Shown here one piece after another: positions 61,901 through 64,000 of a stretch of DNA of 64,000 bases; the first letter of the stretch is position 1; every line of letters starts with the position of its first letter. The notes beneath the pieces are model-generated. The model did not search any database. It saw nothing but the letters and a program-made list of their open reading frames with translations, and was not told the origin of the DNA. Origin of the DNA: Mimachlamys varia (taxonomy: Eukaryota > Mollusca > Bivalvia > Pectinida > Pectinidae); the NCBI GenBank assembly GCA_947623455.1, contig OX392527.1:48094401-48158400 (forward strand). Direction: 5' to 3'. The position numbers and the translations under genes are program-made.

Positions 61901-63327
61901 AAATAGGAAATTATTCAGCAGTAGCTTAAAGTCTTAGTGAAGCTATTAAGAGTTTTTGCTGTCATGTTTATGATAAATTGTTTCTGAAAAGAAAACCATA
62001 CCTTGAAAAATAATGGAAATAAAATTAAGAAAATTGGATAAACAAAAGTGTAGTTTTGGAGTGTTAAGGGGAGGTAACTGTATGATCAATTGTAGTGTAG
62101 TGTAGTGATCGTTTAATCATAGTGTACTGGAACAGGGATCCTTAGAGGAGGGAGGGGGGTAGGGGGGTGGGGGGGGGGCTACTGTATATAAATTGGCCAC
62201 AGTGGAACTAAGATCTTTAAGGGGACATAGCTTTATACAGGTTCAGCTGTGGTGTACTGGGACAGGGGTCTTTAAGGGGAGGTGTATGTATATAAATCAG
62301 CCACAGTGGAACAGGGATCTGTAAGGGGAGGAAATATTATACAGGATCAACCAGAATTTGGTAGGACAGAGATCTTATTAGGAAACTGTATACATTATCA
62401 ATTAAAGTGTAGTGGGACAGGGATCTTTAAAGGGAGGTAACTGTATCCATGATCAACTAAAGTGTAGTAGGACAGGGATTTTTAAGGGTAGGTAACTCTA
62501 TATACACGATCAACTAAATTGCAGAAGGACAGGAATCTTTAAGGGGAGGTAATTGTATACATGATGAACTAAAGTGTAGTAGGATAGGGATCTTTAGAAA
62601 GGGGAGGTAACTGTATACATGATCAACTAAAGTATAGTGGGACAGATCTTTAAGGGGAGGTAACTGTATCCATGATCAGCTAAAGTGTAGTAGGACAGGG
62701 ATCTTTAAGGGAGGTAACTGTATACCTGATAAACCAAAGTGTAGTGGGATAGGGATCTTTAAGGGGAGGTGACTGTATATATACCTGATCAACCAAAGTG
62801 TAGTGGGATAGGGATCTTTAAGGGGAGGTGACTGTATATATACCTGATCAACTAAAGTGTAGTGGGACAGGAATATTTAAGGGGAGGCAACTGTATACAG
62901 GATCAACCATAGTGTAGTGGGACAGGGGTCCTTAAGGGGAGGTCACTTTATACATGATCAACCAAAACGTGGTTCGACAGGGAAAGCTAAGGGAGGGGTT
63001 GGTGGATTTTTATTGATTGAAGATTGACAAAATGAAAGTGCAATACAAATGTATTACTATTTTATACATCCTTCTTTATGTGGTTGGTTTATAGCAATTT
63101 TGCGAGTAGCAGACAACGTTTTGAAGAGCATCATCACGACCAGGACCCCAAACAACCCAACTAGTACAGACTTGTATGACATTCAACAGACCATAGTTGC
63201 CAACAATGACTTCATTGACTCTAACCAAGACAATGACACAGGGGCTATGTCTACAATGGAACGTGCTTTCCTGGCATCTCAAATCTCAAAGTCACAGGCG
63301 TTGAAGAAAAACGAATCCGATGAAAAG
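40885..63327 (+). CDS. TSP1/REJ-domain receptor of the polycystin-1 (PKD1-like, receptor-for-egg-jelly) type, 3'-partial
   Basis: Fourteen exons with GT-AG borders and matching phases: 40885-40960, 44674-44964, 46372-46527, 48002-48160, 51732-53061, 54066-54247, 55464-55634, 56412-56570, 58154-58275, 59834-59983, 60716-60865, 61200-61337, 61746-61848 and 63095-63327. Exon 1 codes a signal peptide, exons 2-4 one TSP1 domain each, and exons 5-14 a REJ-like ectodomain rich in N-glycosylation sites. Polycystin-1 and sea-urchin REJ proteins continue with a GAIN/GPS cleavage domain, membrane helices and a PLAT domain; none lies in the window. Roles in that family are mechanosensing and sperm-egg-jelly recognition; the role here is unknown. 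The REJ call rests on pattern resemblance, the TSP1 call on clear motifs. Confidence 0.8.
42795..44673 (+). repeat. 38-bp minisatellite ending at the exon 2 splice acceptor (about 50 units)
   Basis: The unit is CAACAGGAACACGTTTAAAA plus TTAGATGTACGTTCTTTC. Nearly every unit therefore carries a pyrimidine tract plus CAACAG followed by GAACAC. The last unit runs into the true acceptor (TTCTTTTCAACAG) and exon 2 begins GTACGAACAC, so the array looks derived from this splice site. Units vary by substitutions and by loss of a few bases. Confidence 0.9.
44674..44964 (+). CDS. Receptor exon 2: first TSP1 domain (atypical)
   Basis: The acceptor TTCTTTTCAACAG is the last unit of the upstream minisatellite. 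The exon codes WAAWSSWSDCEY, RNRTRLCFW and six further cysteines. Phase 1-1. Longer than a normal TSP1 exon because of an insertion rich in Cys, Thr and Asn. Confidence 0.82.
44972..45231 (-). mobile_element. Penelope-like element, 3' fragment (antisense)
   Basis: Reverse complement of the element tail (accaaagcgtcaacaaac, actcaaaatcgatt, GGAAGAGTAAGCGTCTTCT). It starts only 8 bp after the donor of exon 2. Confidence 0.65.
46372..46527 (+). CDS. Receptor exon 3: second TSP1 domain
   Basis: The exon of 156 bp, phase 1-1, codes DGGWSAWTNTSCSVTCGDG and RSCDNPSPCNGG, the classical TSP1 pattern with six cysteines. Confidence 0.92.
46595..47600. repeat. Probable diverged dispersed repeat in intron 3
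   Basis: AT-rich sequence with an AACAAGAGGCC-like start, and recurring ttgacctt/aaggtcac and ttaaaaacatttaaa words. I recognise the style of bivalve low-copy repeats but cannot set firm ends. Confidence 0.3.
48002..48160 (+). CDS. Receptor exon 4: third TSP1 domain
   Basis: The exon of 159 bp, phase 1-1, codes DGDWSDWGNWSSCSVSIGTG and RNCDNPPTCGGKYC. The CSVTCG site reads CSVSIG, so one expected cysteine is missing. Confidence 0.92.
48233..49260 (+). repeat. Tandem duplication of about 520 bp in intron 4
   Basis: 48233-48655 and 48756-49128 share TTGAATTGGGAATTTTTATG, GATGTCGC, GTATGCTGCAAAAC and CTACTGTAGGAAAATCCCTG. A short AT-rich motif (ttcataaatattcatg) repeats between and after them. 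Confidence 0.7.
49768..50590 (+). repeat. Tandem array of four tRNA-like sequences (249-bp period)
   Basis: tRNA-like modules are at 49768-49842, 50020-50091, 50269-50340 and 50518-50590. Each has an A box (TAGCTCAGTTGGTAGAGTG), a B box (GGTTCGAACCC), a good D arm and T arm, and 6 of 7 acceptor pairs (GACCAGG/TCTGGAC). The anticodon stem is poor; the loop CTAGAGT would place AGA as anticodon. No long variable arm, so not a real tRNA-Ser. Because 249 is a multiple of three, the minus strand stays open for 338 codons; that ORF is an artefact. Confidence 0.8.
51140..51535. repeat. Dispersed repeat fragment in intron 4
   Basis: It ends CAGGTGAGCGATTCAGGCCC, ACTGGGCATCTTC, a terminus related in style to the GGCCCATGGGCCTCTTG end of the hairpin elements. 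The left limit is uncertain. Confidence 0.4.
51732..53061 (+). CDS. Receptor exon 5: large exon opening the REJ-like region
   Basis: The exon of 1330 bp codes 443 residues without a stop. HYEWDVFSV and the IVGGSVRMLG...DGLTLSYDMSKG...IDWAC pattern fit the start of a REJ module. It has many N-x-S/T sites. Acceptor TTGTTTCAG, donor ATCAG|GTAAGT, ends in phase 2. Confidence 0.85.
53617..53703. repeat. 87-bp palindromic MITE (AACTCATTCACCCC family), copy 1
   Basis: Ends AGTTCATTCACCCCTGAAA and AAGGGTGAATAAGTT, with CTAATTCAAAGG inside. Confidence 0.7.
54066..54247 (+). CDS. Receptor exon 6 (REJ-like)
   Basis: Codes SCRLNCLPKTASTSILSLRA then CSSCTYAELTTISYSWNV, a Cys-pair and Y-S-W pattern of REJ modules. 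Acceptor GTATTTCAG, donor GTAAGT, ends in phase 1. Confidence 0.82.
54386..54456 (-). repeat. Solo tRNA-like sequence
   Basis: Same family as the array at 49768-50590 on the opposite strand (TAGCTCAGTGGTAGAGTG, GTCTAGAGTTC, GGGTTTGAACCCC, GGTCTGG). Confidence 0.7.
55122..55195 (-). repeat. Second, different tRNA-like sequence
   Basis: The reverse complement reads CCCTTTAGCTCAGTGGTAGAG and then GAGTTTGATTCCCGATTG, with A and B boxes but weak arms. Probably tRNA-derived, not a functional tRNA. Confidence 0.5.
55464..55634 (+). CDS. Receptor exon 7 (REJ-like)
   Basis: Codes FVLNPQTLLPDSSYIIELNI and IPPYGGKYELYPNSG, fitting the central REJ motifs. Phase 1-1. Confidence 0.85.
55781..55827. repeat. 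23-bp-arm perfect-style hairpin
   Basis: AATTCATGTGCATTTCAAAT with its inverted copy, one base between the arms and one mismatch. Would form a cruciform or RNA hairpin; in intron 7. Confidence 0.7.
55866..56300. repeat. Fragment of a second hairpin-ended repeat family
   Basis: The start TTTTTAGGTCACCTGAGAC with the partner AAGTGACC resembles, but is not, the AGGTCATCTGACCC end of 26110 and 34848. Two related subunits follow (cttcttctccagat at about 55985 and 56285). Confidence 0.45.
56412..56570 (+). CDS. Receptor exon 8 (REJ-like)
   Basis: Codes GRAGVTQFTINFRNWKDEG and SIFYRVLSRKGSEDPTLLYH, with the NWKD signature. Acceptor TTTCTTTAAAG, donor GTGAGA. Phase 1-1. Confidence 0.85.
56822..56912. 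repeat. Palindromic MITE, copy 2
   Basis: Ends AACTCATT...ACCCCTGAAG and TTTCAGGGGTGAATGAGTT. Confidence 0.7.
56928..57013. repeat. Palindromic MITE, copy 3
   Basis: Ends CATTCATCCCTGGAG and TTTCAGGGGTGAATGAGTT; 15 bp after copy 2 in the same orientation. Confidence 0.7.
58154..58275 (+). CDS. Receptor exon 9 (REJ-like)
   Basis: Codes VGVYLPEGNSTNRFELEL and YDIFGDFSEITCTVR, fitting the LP-x-G and D-xx-G motif pair. Acceptor CTATTTACAG, donor GTAAGA, ends in phase 0. A hammerhead-repeat dimer starts 46 bp downstream. Confidence 0.85.
58322..58780 (+). mobile_element. Hammerhead-repeat dimer (retrozyme-like)
   Basis: A tail part (58322-58400) that in other units lies just after the ribozyme precedes a complete unit (58435-58780) with the ribozyme. 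From the expected cleavage position to the next is about 385 bp, so a transcript cut at two such sites would give a roughly 385-nt monomer. No ORF. Small retrozymes with type I hammerheads are known in metazoans. Confidence 0.65.
58654..58697 (+). ncRNA. Type I hammerhead ribozyme, intact (best copy)
   Basis: Stem I GCATCA/TGGTGC (six pairs, one G-U), core CTGAAGA, stem II GTCC-TAGGA-GGAC, GAAA, stem III ACA-GC-TGT (three pairs, 2-nt loop), cleavage expected after GTA at 58691. All core positions fit the hammerhead consensus. Confidence 0.8.
58840..59230 (+). repeat. Tandem repeat of about 130 bp, three units
   Basis: Each unit has CATGGTTACATTTTTTGTAG (or close), GTCAAAAT and ATAAGCATTATTACCCAAAC. 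In intron 9. Confidence 0.7.
59296..59380 (+). repeat. Half copy of the MITE at 32463-32598
   Basis: GACCAAGGATGTGAGATAGG, then ttttcaaatttggtaaaacc match one arm. Confidence 0.5.
59834..59983 (+). CDS. Receptor exon 10
   Basis: A phase 0-0 exon of 50 codons: VANVTVKAV...DGNIDSAIGSGNLKLVTMSV. Alpha-helical by appearance; corresponds to the part between REJ and GAIN. Confidence 0.78.
60716..60865 (+). CDS. Receptor exon 11
   Basis: A phase 0-0 exon of 50 codons: DFPKSSVPEDMGSLVVPP and WADYINPPFNSAQENLSV. Acceptor TTTCAATACAG, donor GTAAGT. Confidence 0.75.
61200..61337 (+). CDS. Receptor exon 12
   Basis: A phase 0-0 exon of 46 codons: VTEEYSSILHSTTLAEEG and IKHLAQGVGSVINDPTLID. Acceptor ATTTTGAAG, donor GTAAGT. 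Confidence 0.75.
61746..61848 (+). CDS. Receptor exon 13
   Basis: Codes NTAVTTNELILTMFQNTTVG and YPLFADYETTSE. Acceptor TTGTTTTACAG, donor GTGAGC, ends in phase 1. Confidence 0.75.
62046..62995 (+). repeat. 50-58-bp minisatellite in intron 13 (about 17 units)
   Basis: Unit: AAGTGTAGTGGGACAGGGAT, CTTTAAGGGGAGGTAACTGT, ATACATGATCAACT. Most units hold GAG|GTAACT, which resembles a 5' splice site. A G-rich variant at 62147-62179 has quadruplex-like runs. Confidence 0.85.
63095..63327 (+). CDS. Receptor exon 14
   Basis: Codes ILRVADNVLKSIITTR...NDFIDSNQDNDTGAMSTME and QISKSQALKKNESDEK. The donor (AAAAG|GTTGCT) is weak; without it the frame stops at 63352. A possible next exon (63585-63665) has a strong acceptor but stops after 26 codons; it would give a short secreted form, so I leave it as doubtful. 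Confidence 0.65.
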
Positions 63328-63435
63328 GTTGCTATTATATTTATAATTACCTAATTTGCACAACAAGACTCAACAATGCCTTTAATTTCTGCTGTTTACA
63401 GGAAAATGAGTCTTGCAGTTTAATGTTCATCCTCT

Positions 63436-63523
63436 TAACTCATTCACCCCTGAAATTTCATAATGAACTATTCCAACCTTTGAATTGGAAGAGTTTAAAT
63501 ATGTTTTCAGGGTGAATGAGTAA
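63436..63523. repeat. Palindromic MITE, copy 4 (reverse orientation)
   Basis: Ends AACTCATTCACCCCTGAAA and TTTTCAGGGTGAATGAG. A half site (TAGGGGTGAATGAGTT) also occurs at 721-736. Confidence 0.7.
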
Positions 63524-64000
63524 AATGCTTACCCTACGTACATTGAATATAAGTCATCAACATAATTTACCATTTTTTTTACAGAATAACTGTACAGTGT
63601 GCTTACAAAAACACAGATGGGGAGTGCTTGATAAAATTATGTACAGGGAAAAATTTAAAATGTGAAATCTTCGTTGAATGTTTTTGATTCTCTGGAATAT
63701 TTTTGTCCATAAAACTAAAGGTTGTATTGGCAGGTCAGTTAGGTACATCAACTATAAGGAACTGTATTAAAGGCCTAATTCATGTAACTTCAGGAATTTT
63801 TTGGGGGATTCTAAAAAATTCTGAAAAAAAAATACAATTGATAACCATGCAAAAATAAGTCTAAAACGAAGTAAACCTGAGTGGTAACTAACAAGAAACT
63901 CTTGAGAGAAAAACTCAAAAGAATTGAAAATAATTCAGGTGTGGCTCAGACAGTCCAAAAAAGGACACGCCAAATTTTATATCTGTTATAGCTTTGAAAT

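Overview
The window is animal nuclear DNA, most probably from a bivalve mollusc. I infer this from genes split by GT-AG introns, a LITAF-like gene, a thrombospondin/REJ receptor of the polycystin-1 type, Penelope-like elements, hammerhead-ribozyme repeats, and very dense short inverted-repeat elements and minisatellites. The species cannot be named from the sequence alone.

Layout. (1) 257-14791, minus strand: a LITAF-like gene of five coding exons (159 residues) plus a probable 5' UTR exon. Its largest intron (2662-11220) holds a three-level nest: a fold-back MITE (3112-10519) is split by a non-autonomous Ty3/gypsy-type LTR element (3333-10402, CAGG target duplication), whose 3' LTR is split by a 669-bp Mutator-like TIR element (9137-9805, 9-bp target duplication) carrying a zinc-finger-like exon fragment. 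(2) 14.8-20.4 kb: gene-poor, with Penelope-like 3' fragments, MITEs and a hammerhead unit. (3) 20486-21217, plus strand: an intact short-chain dehydrogenase/reductase most like dicarbonyl/L-xylulose reductase, followed by a 691-bp TIR element. (4) 23.5-25.2 kb: a Penelope-like reverse transcriptase broken by frameshifts. (5) 26.1-39.7 kb: two long elements (26110-27866 and 34848-39656) with the same ends but unrelated internal tandem arrays, both with higher-order structure, interspersed with hammerhead units and MITEs. (6) 40885-63327, plus strand, open at the right edge: a large secreted or membrane receptor gene with a signal-peptide exon, three TSP1 exons (all phase 1-1), then a REJ-type region over ten exons. 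Its introns are full of repeats.

The most interesting items are: a family of minimal type I hammerhead ribozymes (four copies with an intact core, one in a dimer-like arrangement suggesting a retrozyme); a minisatellite of about 50 units ending exactly at the 3' splice site of the first TSP1 exon, so nearly every unit repeats a polypyrimidine-AG acceptor; the nested transposons; and elements with common ends but interchangeable satellite interiors. The three genes do not form an obvious functional unit. All assignments are by eye, with no database search.
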